Below are positions 38,340 to 47,370 of a stretch of 64,000 nt of DNA, in pieces. Source of the DNA: Archangium violaceum (GTDB lineage: Bacteria > Myxococcota > Myxococcia > Myxococcales > Myxococcaceae); the NCBI RefSeq assembly GCF_016887565.1, contig NZ_CP069396.1:9220001-9284000 (forward strand). Direction: 5' to 3'. Both the position numbers and the translations under genes were made by a program. Within the stretch, counting starts at the first letter, position 1. Each line of letters opens with the position of its first letter. Below the pieces are notes generated by a model that made no database searches, was not told the origin of the DNA, and saw only the letters and a program-made list of their open reading frames with translations.

Positions 38340-39110
38340 TCAGGCCCAGCCCCGCAGCCGGTAGACGAAGCGCCCGAACAGCTCCCGCAGCGCGTCCGTC
38401 CCCGTTGACAGGTTCGCGGCCCTCGGCTGCCACCAGGTGCTTCGGATGATCCACTCGCGCGCGCGCACGTCCACCGCCAGCGTGTCCGGCTTCAGCCCCA
38501 CCGCCGCGAAGGTCGCCTGCGCCCGGGGCATGTGCGCCGCGCTCGTCACCATCAGCAGGGTCTTCCACCCCTTCTCCCGGATGATGCGCTCCGACTCCAC
38601 CGCGTTCTCCCGCGTGTTCCGGCTGCGTCCCTCGGTGACGATCCGCTCGGGTGGAATCCCCCACGTCTGGAGCTGCTTCGACAGCACGTCCGCCTCCACC
38701 AGCGCCTCCGGCCGCGTGTCGATCGTGCCCGCCGTGAAGAGCACCTGGCGCGCATGCCCCTCCCGCAGCAGTTCGAACCCGCGCAGGACGCGCTCCACCG
38801 CCGGGTTGTACTCGGGCATCCCCGAGCGCTCGATGGCGGACGAGTCCACCGCCCCGCCCAGCACGATGACGGCGTCATAGGTCACGTCCGGCCGGTACGT
38901 GGACACCGCGCCCGCCTCCACCCAGACCTGCAGGCCGTTGGCCACCGGATCCGTGGAGAAGACGTACAGCACCGCCAGCCCGAGCCCCTGCAGCCACGTC
39001 GCCAGCCTCGCCCGCCTCCGGCGCACCACCAGGCCCGCCACGCCCAGCAGCAAGCTCCAGGTGAGCGGCGAGAGCAGCAGATCCAATATCTTCGATAGGA
39101 AGACGAACAC
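38340..39110 (-). CDS. YdcF/SanA-like DUF218 membrane protein
   Basis: A 256-residue protein with two N-terminal membrane spans (about residues 8-25 and 37-52) followed by a DUF218 domain. Domain hallmarks are YDAVIVLGGAVDSS, ERVLRGFELLREGHARQVLFTAG, a conserved TEGRSRNTRENAVES and LMVTSAAHMPRAQATFAAVG. Related proteins (ElyC, SanA) affect envelope precursor metabolism and permeability. The start is GTG at 39110, five bases after the nadK stop, so the pair is cotranscribed; no ATG is available. Confidence 0.85.
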   Translation of the reverse strand: MFVFLSKILDLLLSPLTWSLLLGVAGLVVRRRRARLATWLQGLGLAVLYVFSTDPVANGLQVWVEAGAVSTYRPDVTYDAVIVLGGAVDSSAIERSGMPEYNPAVERVLRGFELLREGHARQVLFTAGTIDTRPEALVEADVLSKQLQTWGIPPERIVTEGRSRNTRENAVESERIIREKGWKTLLMVTSAAHMPRAQATFAAVGLKPDTLAVDVRAREWIIRSTWWQPRAANLSTGTDALRELFGRFVYRLRGWA

Positions 39111-39115
39111 GCGCG

Positions 39116-39967
39116 CTACCGCTCGCCCCAGTGGAGCTTCTGCCGGAGGATGGTGAAGTAGCCCACCCGCGTATTGCGCACCAGGTTCACCCGGTTGGGC
39201 GAGCGCACCACCTCGATGATGTCCTCGCACTGCAGGCTGTGGCCCGTCTGCCCGTCCAGGGTGAGGAAGGTGTCCGCCGTCTCGGTGCGCAGCGCGATGC
39301 GGATGGTGCGGTCCGCCGGCACGATGATGGGCCGGTGCGTGAGCGCATGCGAGCAGATGGGCGCCAGCACCGTGCAGTCCACCGAGGGGTGCACGATGGG
39401 GCCGCCCGCCGACAGCGCGTACGCGGTGGAGCCGGTGGGCGTGGACAGGATGACCCCGTCCGCCTTGTACGTGGCGATGGGCACCCCCTCGATGGACACC
39501 TCGTGGTCCGCGATGCGCGCCAGCGCGCCCTTGTTGATGACCACGTCGTTGAGGATCTCGTCCTCCACCACCACCCGGCCCTCGCGCACCAGCCGGCACG
39601 AGAGCTTCATCCGGGAGTCCACCTTGAAACGGCCGGCGAGCACCTCGTCCAGCGTGGGGAACAGCTCCTCCACGGGGATTTCGGTCATGAAGCCCAGGCT
39701 GCCCAGGTTGACCCCCATGATGGGGATGGGCGTGGAGCGCCCCGCGAGCAGCCGCGCCGCGTGGATGAGGGTTCCATCACCCCCCAGCACCACGACCAGG
39801 TCCGCCCGGGCCGCCAGCTCGCGATCCTCCAGCCGGGGCCAGCCAAGTGCGTGGGCCAGGAGCCGGTCCCCCAGCACGTCCAGTGAGGGGTAGCGTTCCC
39901 GGATCCGCGCGGCGAGCTCCGCCGCCTCGGGCTTGTCCTTCTTCGCAACGAGCAACAGGGTCTGCAC
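39116..39967 (-). CDS. nadK: NAD kinase
   Basis: ATP-NAD kinase of 283 residues, the only route to NADP. Diagnostic motifs are VVVLGGDGTLIHAARL (GGDGT at 62-66), GVNLGSLGFMTEI, the NE/D-type region EILNDVVINKG, YKADGVILSTPTGSTAYALSAGGPIVHP and the C-terminal LTLDGQTGHSL. The GTG start at 39967 gives the expected N-terminus VQTLLLVAKKD. It is divergent from rarA with about 100 bp between, and overlaps no other gene. Confidence 0.95.
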   Translation of the reverse strand: MQTLLLVAKKDKPEAAELAARIRERYPSLDVLGDRLLAHALGWPRLEDRELAARADLVVVLGGDGTLIHAARLLAGRSTPIPIMGVNLGSLGFMTEIPVEELFPTLDEVLAGRFKVDSRMKLSCRLVREGRVVVEDEILNDVVINKGALARIADHEVSIEGVPIATYKADGVILSTPTGSTAYALSAGGPIVHPSVDCTVLAPICSHALTHRPIIVPADRTIRIALRTETADTFLTLDGQTGHSLQCEDIIEVVRSPNRVNLVRNTRVGYFTILRQKLHWGER

Positions 39968-40067
39968 GATAAGTGTGCGTTCTAGTCCAGGCGACCAGGG
40001 GTGCGCTGGACGAAATGGCCCCTTCGATGACCCTGTGACACGTAGTACCCGGCAGCAGGATACCCCC

Positions 40068-41399
40068 ATGGACCTCTTCGAGCATGCCAGCAAGAAGGAC
40101 GAGGCGACCCTCGCCCCCCTCGCGGAGCGGATGCGTCCCTCGCGATTGGAGGAGTTCGTCGGCCAGGAGCACCTGACGGGCGAGGGACGCTTCCTCCGCC
40201 GGGCCATCCAGCACGACCAGGTCCCCTCGCTCATCCTCTGGGGCCCCCCGGGGACCGGCAAGACGACGCTCGCCCACCTCGTCGCCCGCTCCACCGGCGC
40301 CTCCTTCGAGTCGCTCTCCGCCGTGCTCTCCGGCGTGAAGGACATCCGCGAGACGGTGGCCCGGGCCCAGGAGCGTTGGCGGATGAACCGTCAGCGCACC
40401 ATCCTCTTCGTGGATGAGATCCACCGCTTCAACAAGGCCCAGCAGGACGCGCTGCTGCCCCACGTGGAGAAGGGCACCGTCACCCTCATCGGGGCCACCA
40501 CGGAGAACCCCTCCTTCGAGGTGAATGCCGCCCTCCTCTCCCGCGCCCGCGTCGTCACCCTGCGCGGGCTGGAGGAGGAGGAGCTGGTGGCGCTGCTGCG
40601 CCGGGCGGTGACGGACCCCAAGGGCCTGGGCGGCAAGGTGCAGGTGGACGACGAGGCGCTCACCTTCATCGTCCAGGCGTCGGGCGGAGACGCGCGCAGG
40701 GCGCTCACCGCGCTGGAGGCGGCGGCGGCGCACGGCGGCACCCGGGTGGACAAGGCCATCGCCGAGGAGGCCCTGCAGCACAAGGCGCTCCTCTACGACA
40801 AGGGCGGCGAGGAGCACTACAACGTCGTCAGCGCCTTCATCAAATCCATGCGGGGCTCGGACGTGGACGCCGCGCTCTACTGGATGACGCGCATGCTGGA
40901 AGCCGGAGAGGATCCGGTCTTCATCTTCCGGCGCATGGTCATCTTCGCCTCGGAGGACATCGGCAACGCGGACCCGCGGGCACTGAGCGTGGCGGTAGAC
41001 GCGCTGCGGGCCTTCGAGCTGATGGGCCTGCCCGAGGGCACCCTGCCCCTCACCCAGGCGGTGACGTACCTGGCGCTGGCGCCCAAGTCGAACGCCGTGC
41101 TCACCGCGTACGCCGCGGCGCGCACCGCCGTCACCGAGGGCGGACCCCTGCCCGTCCCCATGCACCTGCGCAACGCGCCCACGAAGATGATGAAGTCACT
41201 CGGGTACGGCGCCGGCTACAAGTACCCCCACAACTTCGAGGGCAACTACGTCCCCGAGGACTACCTCCCCGACGCCCTGCGCGGCCGGCGCTTCTACCAG
41301 CCCACGCACAACGGCTTCGAGCAGGAGCTGGCGGAGCGCTACGAGGAGATCCAACGCCAGCTCGCGGGTCGTCCCCGCGAGCCGGGCGAGGAAGGCTAG
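40068..41399 (+). CDS. rarA: Replication-associated recombination ATPase RarA/MgsA
   Basis: A 443-residue AAA+ clamp-loader relative that acts at stalled replication forks. N-terminal MDLFEHASKK and LAERMRPSRLEEFVGQEHL are typical. The Walker A GPPGTGKT is at 59-66, Walker B FVDEIHRF at 113-120, sensor 1 LIGATTENPSFEVN, and the C-terminal tetramerisation region with SDVDAALYWMTRMLEAGEDP and NAPTKMMKSLGYGAGYKYPHN. Length equals the E. coli protein (447). Its stop codon overlaps the stop of the convergent response regulator in a shared CTAG. Confidence 0.96.
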   Translation: MDLFEHASKKDEATLAPLAERMRPSRLEEFVGQEHLTGEGRFLRRAIQHDQVPSLILWGPPGTGKTTLAHLVARSTGASFESLSAVLSGVKDIRETVARAQERWRMNRQRTILFVDEIHRFNKAQQDALLPHVEKGTVTLIGATTENPSFEVNAALLSRARVVTLRGLEEEELVALLRRAVTDPKGLGGKVQVDDEALTFIVQASGGDARRALTALEAAAAHGGTRVDKAIAEEALQHKALLYDKGGEEHYNVVSAFIKSMRGSDVDAALYWMTRMLEAGEDPVFIFRRMVIFASEDIGNADPRALSVAVDALRAFELMGLPEGTLPLTQAVTYLALAPKSNAVLTAYAAARTAVTEGGPLPVPMHLRNAPTKMMKSLGYGAGYKYPHNFEGNYVPEDYLPDALRGRRFYQPTHNGFEQELAERYEEIQRQLAGRPREPGEEG

Positions 41400-42865
41400 G
41401 ACGCCACCTCGAGGGCGTCGTCGTCGTCCTTGCCGCGCTTCATGGAGCGGCCCGCCACCTCGTACTGCTTGAGCAGGCGGCGGAAGTTGGAGCGATCGAC
41501 GCCCGCGGCGCGCGCGGCGCTGGAGACGTTGTGGTTGTGCTTCTCGAGCAGCGCGGTGAGGTAGCGCCGCTCGAAGGCGCGCATGGCCAGCCGCTTCGCC
41601 TGGGCGTACGGCAGGTGCGCGAGGCTGAAGACCTCGACCTGCGCTCCGGCCTGGGGCGCGTCCTGGAAGCCCGGCGGCAGGTCGTCCACGTCCAGCACTT
41701 CCTTGGACGTGAGGACCACGGCGCGCTCGATGACGTTCTCCAGCTCGCGCACGTTGCCCGTCCACCGGTTGCAGGTGAGCGCCTCCATGGCGCGCGGCAT
41801 GAAGCCCGTCACCCGCTTGCCCACCTTCCCCGTGTACAGCTTGAGGAAGTGGTGGGCCAGCAGCGGCACGTCCTCGGGACGGTCGCGCAGCGGCGGCAGA
41901 TCGATGGTGATGACGTTGAGCCGGTAGAACAGGTCCTCGCGGAACTTGCCCTGCTCCTTGGCCCGGTTCAGGTCCACGTGCGTGGCGGCGATGACGCGCA
42001 CGTCCACCTTCACCGGCTCGTTGGCGCCCACGCGCTTGACCTCGCCCTCCTGCAGCACGCGCAACAGGCGCACCTGGGTGGCGGGAGGCACGTCGCCAAT
42101 CTCGTCGAGGAAGATGGTGCCGCCGTCAGCGGCCTCGAAGAGGCCCTTCTTGTTGGACGTGGCCCCGGTGAAGCTGCCCTTGATGTGACCGAAGAGCTCG
42201 CTCTCCAGCAGCGTGTCCGTCAGCGCCGAGCAGTTGACGGCCACGAAGGGCTTGTCCTTGCGCGCGCTGCGGTAGTGGATGGCGCGGGCCACCAGCTCCT
42301 TGCCCGTGCCGCTCTCGCCCTGGATGAGCACCGTGGCGGTGGAGTGGCTCACCGTCTCCACCAGCTTGAAGACGGCGCGCATCTGCGACGACTGGCCGAT
42401 GAGCTCCTCGAACTGGTTGCGCGCGGTGAGCGCCTCCTCCAGCGCTCGGGCCCTGTCCCTCAGGGCCTTGCGCTCGGCGGCCTTGGCCACCGTCATGCTC
42501 ACTTCGTCGATGTTCTCGAAGGGCTTGGTGAGGTAGTCGTACGCGCCGGACTTCACCGCCTCCACCGCCGTCTCCACGGTGGCGAAGGCGGTCATCATGA
42601 TGACCTCCACGTCCGGACGCGCCGCCTTGATGCCGCGCAGCAGGTCCATGCCGGACAGGTTGGGCATCTTGATGTCCAGGACGGCCACGTCGATGGACGG
42701 ATCCTTCGCCGCGGTCAGTCCTTCCACGGCATCGTCGATGGAGACGACCTGGTAGCCCTCTCGGGTGAGGATGACCGTGACCGCCTTGAGGACGATCGGA
42801 TCGTCATCCACGACCAGGATCTTGGCGCGCTTGGGAGCGGCGGTGGTGGACGGCTGCGGGTTCAC
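41396..42865 (-). CDS. NtrC-family sigma-54 response regulator
   Basis: A 489-residue three-domain activator. The receiver (residues 14-130) has DDD at 20-22, phospho-acceptor D64 in VLDIKMP and K114. The AAA+ domain has Walker A GESGTGKE (183-190), Walker [11 protein letters not shown] and an R-finger region. The loop that contacts sigma-54 reads GSFTGA (230-235) instead of GAFTGA. A Fis-type helix-turn-helix lies at about 435-472 ([25 protein letters not shown]). The start overlaps the sensor kinase stop (ATGA), so kinase and regulator are coupled. Target genes are unknown; the C-terminal tail is Lys/Asp-rich. Confidence 0.94.
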   Translation of the reverse strand: MNPQPSTTAAPKRAKILVVDDDPIVLKAVTVILTREGYQVVSIDDAVEGLTAAKDPSIDVAVLDIKMPNLSGMDLLRGIKAARPDVEVIMMTAFATVETAVEAVKSGAYDYLTKPFENIDEVSMTVAKAAERKALRDRARALEEALTARNQFEELIGQSSQMRAVFKLVETVSHSTATVLIQGESGTGKELVARAIHYRSARKDKPFVAVNCSALTDTLLESELFGHIKGSFTGATSNKKGLFEAADGGTIFLDEIGDVPPATQVRLLRVLQEGEVKRVGANEPVKVDVRVIAATHVDLNRAKEQGKFREDLFYRLNVITIDLPPLRDRPEDVPLLAHHFLKLYTGKVGKRVTGFMPRAMEALTCNRWTGNVRELENVIERAVVLTSKEVLDVDDLPPGFQDAPQAGAQVEVFSLAHLPYAQAKRLAMRAFERRYLTALLEKHNHNVSSAARAAGVDRSNFRRLLKQYEVAGRSMKRGKDDDDALEVAS

Positions 42866-44445
42866 GGCAACCTCTCGAGCTGCAGGGGGATGGGGATGAA
42901 GACGGTGAAGCGCGAACCCTCACCGAGCCGGGTGTCCACCTTGAAGATGCCACCGTGGTCCTCGACGATGCGGTAGGCGATGGCCAGCCCCAGGCCGGTG
43001 CCCTGGCCGGGAGGCTTGGTGGTGAACGCCGGATCGAAGATGCGCGACAGGTAGCGCTCCTCGATGCCACTGCCCGAATCGACGACCCGGAAGTAGCACC
43101 GGTCGCCGTCGCGCCCCGTCTCCAGGGTCAGCACGCCCCCCGTGGGAGGCAGCGCGTGCAGCCCGTTCTGCAGCAGGTTGAGCATCACCTGCGACAGCTG
43201 GCCCGGGTCTCCGAACAGCTCCGGCAGATCCGACGCCAGCCTCAGCTCCATGCGCACCTTGGAGTACGACTTGAGCTGCGCCCCGAAGAGCACCGCCGAG
43301 TCTTCCGCGCACTTGTTGAGCTGGAAGGTGCGCCGGTCTTCCGTCTTGCTGTGGCGGCTGAACTTCAGGAGGCTCTCCACGATGCGCTTGCAGCGCAGCG
43401 CGCTCTCCTCGATGAGGTCCAACGACTCCATGTCGGAGGGGGTGCGCCCCTCATCGCGCTTCATCAACTGCGCGAAGGCGAGGATGCCGCCCAGCGGGTT
43501 GTTGATTTCGTGCGCCACGCCACCGGCGAGCTGGCCTACCGCCGCCATCTTCTCCGTCTCGATGAGCCGGCGCGTCATCTCGCGCTCGTCGGAGATGTCC
43601 CGATAGGAGCACACGGCGCGCCCCTCGCCCGTGAGCGGATAGGCGGACATGGCGTAGGTGCGTCCGCGCTGGGAGATCTCCGAGCGCGTACCCTTGCCGC
43701 TCTGGAGGGCCTCCGGCAGCGGGCAGCCCTGGCAGGGCGTGTCCCGGTCGAACAGCAGCTTGTGGCAGCGCTGCTCGGCCTCCTCCTCGGACAGCGGCTC
43801 CTTGAGCCGGTCGCCCGCCAGGTCGATGTACGCCCGGTTGGCCCGGCGCACCCCGTAGTCCTTGCGCACCACGGCCAGCGGCGTGTCCATGGAGTCGAAC
43901 GACAGCTCCCACTCCCGCTTGGCCTGGCTCAGCAGGTGCGTGCGCAGCGCCACGCGCGTCTCCAGCTCCGCGTTGAGCCGCCGCAGCTCCTCGTTCTGCT
44001 GCTGCGTCACCCGGAGCAGCCGCTCGTTCTCCGTCTGGAGCGCGTACTGCTCGAAGGCGCTCTTGACCGTGAGCACCAGGTGGCTGTCGTTCCACGGCTT
44101 GGAGATGAAACGGAAGATCTCCGACCGGTTGATCGCCTCCTCGATGGCCTGCTGGTCAGCCTGTCCGGTGAGCATGATGCGCTGGGCCCGTGGCACCTGC
44201 GCCTTCACCCGGCTGAGAAACTCCACGCCGTTCATACCCGGCATGCGGAAGTCCGAGATGACCACCTCCGGAGTGAAGCGTTCGAGGGCCTTGAGGCCCT
44301 CCTCCGCATCGGAGGCCGTCTCGATCTGCCAATCGCCGCGACGGAGCACCCGCCGGATGGACTTCAGGATGTACTCCTCGTCGTCCACCAGCAGCAGCCG
44401 ACCGCGTGGCACCGCTCCTTGTGTCTGCGCCAGTTCCAGTGGCAA
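42862..44445 (-). CDS. Receiver-PAS-histidine kinase hybrid
   Basis: A 527-residue cytoplasmic kinase with an N-terminal receiver (residues about 14-135; D65 in ISDFRMPGMNG, later SKPW), a coiled coil (about 145-185), a PAS-like domain and a HisKA/HATPase core (His near 312 in GGVAHEINNPLGG; N box NLLQNGLHALP; G boxes VDSGSGIEERYLSRIFDPAFTTK and GTGLGLAIAYRI). The PAS-like part carries Cys residues spaced as C-x9-C-x2-C (near 227, 237, 240), seen in some redox- or metal-sensing PAS domains. The start is uncertain: TTG 44445 was chosen, with TTG 44508 and GTG 44412 possible. It is coupled to the NtrC-type regulator gene. Confidence 0.88.
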   Translation of the reverse strand: MPLELAQTQGAVPRGRLLLVDDEEYILKSIRRVLRRGDWQIETASDAEEGLKALERFTPEVVISDFRMPGMNGVEFLSRVKAQVPRAQRIMLTGQADQQAIEEAINRSEIFRFISKPWNDSHLVLTVKSAFEQYALQTENERLLRVTQQQNEELRRLNAELETRVALRTHLLSQAKREWELSFDSMDTPLAVVRKDYGVRRANRAYIDLAGDRLKEPLSEEEAEQRCHKLLFDRDTPCQGCPLPEALQSGKGTRSEISQRGRTYAMSAYPLTGEGRAVCSYRDISDEREMTRRLIETEKMAAVGQLAGGVAHEINNPLGGILAFAQLMKRDEGRTPSDMESLDLIEESALRCKRIVESLLKFSRHSKTEDRRTFQLNKCAEDSAVLFGAQLKSYSKVRMELRLASDLPELFGDPGQLSQVMLNLLQNGLHALPPTGGVLTLETGRDGDRCYFRVVDSGSGIEERYLSRIFDPAFTTKPPGQGTGLGLAIAYRIVEDHGGIFKVDTRLGEGSRFTVFIPIPLQLERLP

Positions 44446-44622
44446 CCTCGTCCCGGGTCCGAGACCCTCGCTTTTGCAATGACGCTGCCAACGTCCGCCA
44501 CACCGCAAAGCCCATAGATACCGGGTGTTTCAGCACCCGGGGCTTTCGCCCACCCTGGGTCTCTCCATACCCCGACCCGGCAATCGGGTCAATGATGACC
44601 CAGATGCGAGACGTAGGGTAGA

Positions 44623-45564
44623 CTAGCGAGGGGTGGGACTGGCGAGGGGTGAGGGCGAGGAATGCACACAGATGCGATTCCGCCCTTCGCTCTTGGCGCG
44701 GTAGAGCGCCTGGTCCGCGGAGCGCACGAGCTGCTCGGCGCTGTTGACGGCGTGGTGGGGGAAGGACGAGACGCCGAGCGACGCGGTGACGCGCAACGTC
44801 CGCTGGGGCCCGGTGAGCAGGAGGCCCAGCTCCCGCCAGACACGCTCGGCCACCGTGAGGGCGCCGGCCAGCGGGGTGCGCGGCAGGAGGATGGCGAACT
44901 CCTCGCCTCCATAGCGGGCGAGCAGGTCCGTCTCCCGCACGCTGCGCTGGAGGGAGGCCGCCACGTCGCACAGCACGATGTCGCCCACCTGGTGGCCGTG
45001 CTCGTCATTGAAGGCCTTGAAGTGGTCCAGGTCGATGAGGATGAGCGACAGCGGGTCGTCATAGCGCTGGGCGCGCCGGAACTCCTCGCGCAGCCGGTCC
45101 TGGAAGTAGCGGTGGTTGTGGACCTGGGTGAGGCCGTCGGTGATGGACAGGCGCTCGAGCGAGGCCACGCGGGCCACGAGCGCGCTGAAGCGCTGCCGCT
45201 CCTGGATGCAGCGCGCCATGCGCGCCATGAGCTCCTCCGGGTCCACCGGGGTGCGCACCACCTCCGCGCCCAGCCTCAGCACGGCCAGCACCGCGGAGCG
45301 CTCGTCCGCGGGCACCAGCGCGATGACCGGAGGACCCTTGCCCTCGTCATCCTGGGCCATCAGGTGCTGCAAGAGCGCACGCGACGGCCCGCCAGCGGGA
45401 CCCAGGACGAGAAGGACCAGGTGGGCCTCGTCGATGCGACGCTGGGCCTCTGGACCAGCTGCCACCAACCGTACGGAGAAGCCCTCCTGCTCCAACGCGC
45501 TCGCCAGGTCCGCCTGTCGTCCGGGTAAGTCGTCCACCAGCAGAATGAGGCGCCTGTCTCCCAC
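44623..45564 (-). CDS. Receiver-GGDEF diguanylate cyclase
   Basis: A 313-residue response-regulator diguanylate cyclase. The receiver (about 1-120) begins RRLILLVDDLPG, but the position usually holding the phospho-Asp reads LVLLVLGPAGG, so phosphorylation is doubtful. The GGDEF domain (about 150-305) is complete: DGLTQVHNHRYFQDRL, LILIDLDHFKAFNDEHGHQVGD split over the metal and GTP sites, GGEEF near 217-221, and the RxxD inhibitory site (RETD) five residues before it. It should make c-di-GMP under product inhibition. The GTG start at 45564 has a GGGGG tract upstream. Divergent from the DPM-like GT2 gene. Confidence 0.88.
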   Translation of the reverse strand: MGDRRLILLVDDLPGRQADLASALEQEGFSVRLVAAGPEAQRRIDEAHLVLLVLGPAGGPSRALLQHLMAQDDEGKGPPVIALVPADERSAVLAVLRLGAEVVRTPVDPEELMARMARCIQERQRFSALVARVASLERLSITDGLTQVHNHRYFQDRLREEFRRAQRYDDPLSLILIDLDHFKAFNDEHGHQVGDIVLCDVAASLQRSVRETDLLARYGGEEFAILLPRTPLAGALTVAERVWRELGLLLTGPQRTLRVTASLGVSSFPHHAVNSAEQLVRSADQALYRAKSEGRNRICVHSSPSPLASPTPR

Positions 45565-45704
45565 ATCGACCCCCGAAAACCGAGGAAGCCAAGCTAGCAC
45601 GCCCTGGTGACTCCCGCGATGGTTGGATTGCACGCGCCGGCCAATGTTTGATAGCAGCCGCATCCACTCCGCTCTGTCACGGCGACGCACCGCCGAGGTC
45701 CATC

Positions 45705-46499
45705 GTGGGCAAATCCCCCAGCATCAGCCTCTTCTTTCCCGCCTGGAACGAGGAGGACTACGTGGAGCGCGCGGTGTCGCGCGCCCAGACCGTGCTCTCC
45801 CGGCTCACGGACGACTACGAGATCATCGTCGTCAACGATGCGTCCACGGACCGCACGCAGGAAATCTGCGAGCAGCTGGCGGCGCGCATCCCACAGTTCC
45901 GGTTCATCACCCACCCCGTCAACCTGAAGCTGGGCGGGGCGATGCGCACGGGCCTGTCCGCGTCCACCAAGGACATCGTGGTGTACTCGGACATCGACCT
46001 GCCCTTCGACCTGAACGAGCTGGAGCGGGCGCTGCACCTGATGAAGTACCTGGAGGCGGACATGATCTGCGCCTTCCGGTTCGACCGCACCAGCGAGGGA
46101 CCGAAGCGCATCGTCTACTCGTTCGCCTACAACACGCTCATCCGCACGCTGTTCGGTGTCCACGTGAAGGACATCAACTTCAGCTTCAAGGTGATGCACC
46201 GGCGGGTGCTGGAGGCGGTGGAGCTCAACAGCCAGGGCTCCTTCATCGACGCGGAGCTGGTGGTGAAGGCCATCAACCAGGGCTTCCGCGTCTTCCAGAT
46301 GGGCGTGGACTACTTCCCGCGCACGCGCGGCATCTCCACGCTGTCCTCGCCGTCCGTCATCGTGAAGATGGTGCGCGAGCTGGTGAAGCTGTACCCGGAG
46401 ACGAAGACGCCCCAGGCGACGAAGCGTCCGGTGAGGCTGCCGCCCTCGGTGGCGCCGTTGCACGGCTCGCAGCGCGAGCGGACGCGCGGCCACGGGTAG
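45705..46499 (+). CDS. GT2 glycosyltransferase, DPM1-like
   Basis: A 264-residue family 2 glycosyltransferase. Motifs are SLFFPAWNEEDYVERAV (near residues 7-23), IIVVNDASTDRT (nucleotide site), NLKLGGAMRTGL and YSDIDLPFDLNEL (metal-binding D-I-D). KDINFSFKVMHRRVLE and SFIDAELVVKAINQGFRVFQ are typical of polyprenyl-phosphate mannose/glucose synthases. No membrane span. The GTG at 45705 with GAGG upstream is preferred over an earlier in-frame ATG. The YdjC/ChbG-like gene follows after 4 bp. It probably makes the lipid-linked sugar used by the PIG-V-like protein nearby. Confidence 0.88.
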   Translation: MGKSPSISLFFPAWNEEDYVERAVSRAQTVLSRLTDDYEIIVVNDASTDRTQEICEQLAARIPQFRFITHPVNLKLGGAMRTGLSASTKDIVVYSDIDLPFDLNELERALHLMKYLEADMICAFRFDRTSEGPKRIVYSFAYNTLIRTLFGVHVKDINFSFKVMHRRVLEAVELNSQGSFIDAELVVKAINQGFRVFQMGVDYFPRTRGISTLSSPSVIVKMVRELVKLYPETKTPQATKRPVRLPPSVAPLHGSQRERTRGHG

Positions 46500-46503
46500 C
46501 GCG

Positions 46504-47370
46504 GTGGGACGGGCCCCCACGCGCCTGGTCGTCAACGCGGACGACCTCGGGCTGCACCCGGCCCTGGACGCCGGCATCCTCCGGGCGCACCGCGAGGGCA
46601 TCGTCACCAGTGCCACGGTGCTGGTGAAGGGCCCCAACGCGGCGCGGGCGGTGCCGAGCGCGCGGGCCCAGGGACTGGCCCTGGGTGTCCACCTGAGCCT
46701 CTCCACCCGGCTGCCCCCGGCGGCTCCCGCCTCGCACGTGCCCACGGTGGCGCCGGATGGGCGCATGCGCGGCAGCTGGGCGGACTTCGCGCGGGCGTGG
46801 CTCACCGGTCAGGTGCGCCGCGAGGAGGTGGAGCTGGAGCTGGCCGCGCAGCTGAGGCTCGCGCGGGAGCTGGGCGCGGAGGTGGACCACCTGGACGCAC
46901 ACCAGCACCTGCACCTGCTCCCGGGTGTGCGCCCGCTGGTGGAGGCCCTGGCCAGACGCGAGGGCCTGCCCCTGCGCTGGCCGGACCGGCTGCCCCGCGT
47001 CTCGTGGCTGCGAGCGCCCGGGCCGGCGGTGAAGACGACGCTGCTGACGCTGCTGGCCCGCGCCGCGCCAGGGCCGATGCCCGGAGTCCGGCGGGTGAGC
47101 GCGGGCGGCGTCTTCGAGGCGGGCCAGCTCACCGAGTCGGCCCTGCTCTCGCTGCTGGAGTCGCTGCCTCCGGGAGACTTCGAGCTCGGCTGCCACCCGG
47201 GCGAAGGCCGTCCGCACGTGCCGGAGGACCCGGGTTGGCGCTACGGCTGGCAGTCCGAGCTGGACGCGCTCACCAGCCCCAGGGTGTTGGCGCGCATCGA
47301 GCGGCTCGGCGTGCGGCTGACCACCTACGGCGCGCTGGCCGGGGCCTCGGCGACCGCCTCCGCCACATAG
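46504..47370 (+). CDS. YdjC/ChbG-family carbohydrate deacetylase
   Basis: A 288-residue polysaccharide-deacetylase-like enzyme of the YdjC/ChbG/HpnK group. The metal-site motif VVNADDLGLHPALDAGI is at residues 9-25, VHLSLSTRLP supplies a second His, DHLDAHQHLHLLPGV contains the His-rich core near 130-143, and ELGCHPGE lies near the end. Such enzymes remove acetyl groups from amino sugars, or act in hopanoid sugar modification (HpnK). GTG start at 46504, 4 bp after the GT2 gene. Its last 46 bp overlap the end of the convergent methyltransferase gene, an unusually long convergent overlap. Confidence 0.88.
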   Translation: MGRAPTRLVVNADDLGLHPALDAGILRAHREGIVTSATVLVKGPNAARAVPSARAQGLALGVHLSLSTRLPPAAPASHVPTVAPDGRMRGSWADFARAWLTGQVRREEVELELAAQLRLARELGAEVDHLDAHQHLHLLPGVRPLVEALARREGLPLRWPDRLPRVSWLRAPGPAVKTTLLTLLARAAPGPMPGVRRVSAGGVFEAGQLTESALLSLLESLPPGDFELGCHPGEGRPHVPEDPGWRYGWQSELDALTSPRVLARIERLGVRLTTYGALAGASATASAT

